The notes under the pieces are model-generated. The model ran no database searches, was not told where the DNA came from, and was given only the letters and a program-made list of their open reading frames with translations. From Deltaproteobacteria bacterium (GTDB lineage Bacteria; Desulfobacterota_B; Binatia; UBA9968): DNA of 5,809 bases. A program made the position numbers and the translations under genes. Location of the stretch: positions 1 to 5,809 of the forward strand of contig VBKY01000421.1 of assembly GCA_005879255.1 (NCBI GenBank), given 5' to 3'. How positions within the stretch are numbered: the stretch's first letter is position 1; the number at the start of each line of letters is the position of its first letter. Positions 4,792 through 5,809 of the stretch are shown here, piece by piece.

Positions 4792-5809
4792 CTACTTCGC
4801 CAGCGGATCGGGTCGCAGCTGAAAATGAACGGCGAGCGGCTTAGAACCTTTGCCGTTCTCCATCAGCCACGGCGCGCGGTCGCCGCTCGAGCTCCACAAG
4901 CCGCGGCCCTTCCAGCCGGCTTTCGGATCGTCGATGCGCCCGTCGAAGCCTTTAGCGTAAAATCCCACCAGGCCGTGGTGCAGATTGGCGGTGGACATCG
5001 GCACATCGTCGCCGAGGCCGAACGTGTTGTGCTGATCGACCCACGAGTAGTAGCTCGACTCCGCACTGTTATCGCCGATTCCCTGGAAGCCCGGGCCGGG
5101 ATATTTATAGAAGGCCCAGCCCTCGGGGCAATGATCGCCGGTGGCTTTCGGGCCGTTGAGCGGGCCCTTGCATTTTCTCCGGTCGAAGCTGGCAAGATGG
5201 CCGCTTGCGAGCGACGCCCAAACAACGCCTTGTTTGTCGATGTCAGCGCCGCGGATGCCGAACCCCGGCAGTGGTATGTTGTAAATTTCCGCGATGGCGG
5301 TCTCGGAGGGATTTGGCCCGGGCGCGATGCGCACGACGGCGCCTGGAAAAGTTCGCACGGAGCCCCAGATCGAGCCGTCAGCCGGGCTCGGCATGACTGC
5401 ATAGAAGCCCGCCGAGATGCGCTTGTCCTTCGTCGGATCCACCGGCTGGTTCGGCTCGACGTAAGCGTCGCGCTTGCCGTTGCCGTTGGTGTCGATCCAT
5501 CCCTGCGCTTTCGCCGCGTCGCCGGTCTCGTCGTAGATCTTCATGTCGAACCAGCCAACGACCTGACCGCCGCCGCTGGTCCACAGTCTGTCATTGGCAT
5601 CGAACTGCAAATGATGCGTCCCGAAGCAGGTGTCGATGAACGTGTATTTCATGGTCTTGGGATCGAGCATGCTGAGGTGGCGGTTCGTGCGTTCCACCGG
5701 GAAGACTTTGGCCGAAGGATGGTCTGAGCCTTTCTTGCAGAAAGCCGGATTGTTCGGGCCGCGGACCGCCGCCGCGAACCACACGCGCCCCTTGCGGTCG
5801 AACATGCCG
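4792..5809 (-). CDS. Beta-propeller (Vgb/NHL-like) protein, C-terminal part
   Basis: The frame is open to the window edge, so the 5' end is missing; at least 339 residues are visible. Counting from the first internal Met (codon at 5805), recurring blade-like motifs appear: DRKGRVWFAA (3-12), FDANDRLWTSGGG (68-80), PADGSIWGSV (141-150) and DIDKQGVVWASLASGHLASFD (split over 188-208). This D-x-x-G-x-(I/V)-W pattern is typical of streptogramin-lyase-like and NHL-type propellers. A calcium-loop-like DTNGNGKRD (105-113) is inserted after the second visible motif. Four cysteines (23, 60, 212, 226) and the calcium loop suggest an exported protein, but the signal peptide would lie outside the window. 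No CxxCH haem motif is seen. The gene ends at the terminator at 4721-4770. I do not recognise a specific enzyme; its function and any link to the catabolic cluster are unknown. Confidence 0.85.
   Translation of the reverse strand, partial: GMFDRKGRVWFAAAVRGPNNPAFCKKGSDHPSAKVFPVERTNRHLSMLDPKTMKYTFIDTCFGTHHLQFDANDRLWTSGGGQVVGWFDMKIYDETGDAAKAQGWIDTNGNGKRDAYVEPNQPVDPTKDKRISAGFYAVMPSPADGSIWGSVRTFPGAVVRIAPGPNPSETAIAEIYNIPLPGFGIRGADIDKQGVVWASLASGHLASFDRRKCKGPLNGPKATGDHCPEGWAFYKYPGPGFQGIGDNSAESSYYSWVDQHNTFGLGDDVPMSTANLHHGLVGFYAKGFDGRIDDPKAGWKGRGLWSSSGDRAPWLMENGKGSKPLAVHFQLRPDPLAK

Noticed and set aside
4825..5727. 300-residue open frame on the plus strand opposite the propeller gene
   Set aside because: It is antisense to a clearly protein-like frame with propeller motifs, is rich in Ala, Arg and Val in the way expected of a shadow frame, and crosses no recognisable domain.
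5223..5740. Cytochrome c haem site in the propeller protein
   Set aside because: The four cysteines are isolated; no CxxCH motif is present in the visible part.

Overview
The window looks like a chromosomal catabolic region of a moderately GC-rich bacterium. The protein families and the type of intergenic repeats suggest a soil or environmental Pseudomonadota (proteobacterium) or a relative. This is inferred from family resemblance only; no rRNA or other marker gene is present. No tRNA, rRNA, CRISPR array, transposase or phage gene was seen.

Layout. Four complete genes lie on the minus strand, in transcription order: a short-chain dehydrogenase/reductase (SDR) of the Phe-for-Tyr type (3870-3166), a crotonase closely resembling hydroxycinnamoyl-CoA hydratase-lyase (3117-2275), a second and different SDR (2025-1225), and a fumarylacetoacetate hydrolase (FAH) family protein (1038-103). 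Each has a good Shine-Dalgarno sequence 4 to 7 bases before its start. The gaps are 48, 249 and 186 bases. The first two genes are therefore probably co-transcribed, while the last two may have promoters of their own. To the right, a small membrane protein of the DUF2721 family (4135-4599) runs on the plus strand, divergent from the SDR/crotonase pair. It converges on the 3' end of a partial beta-propeller-like gene (4792 to the window edge, minus strand), which ends in a strong rho-independent terminator.

How the genes may work together. A CoA-dependent hydratase or hydratase-lyase, two SDR-fold proteins and a C-C bond hydrolase or isomerase suggest breakdown of an aromatic or unsaturated acyl-CoA, or of a 1,3-dicarbonyl derived from it. 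The unusual point is that both SDRs lack the catalytic tyrosine: one has Phe in YxxxK, the other has Thr and Asn in place of Tyr and Lys. The crotonase keeps the catalytic Glu of the hydratase-lyases but appears to have lost the Tyr that binds the substrate's para-hydroxyl. The cluster may therefore act on a non-phenolic substrate, with at least one SDR-fold protein not working as an ordinary dehydrogenase. This is the main candidate for undescribed biology here.

Intergenic DNA carries degenerate palindromic repeats (8-46 and 2135-2196), a three-copy 9-base tandem repeat (64-90), a hairpin-forming purine/pyrimidine-asymmetric stretch (1106-1136), and two small palindromes built from the same TCAAT/ATTGA half-site in the divergent promoter region (3913-3996).
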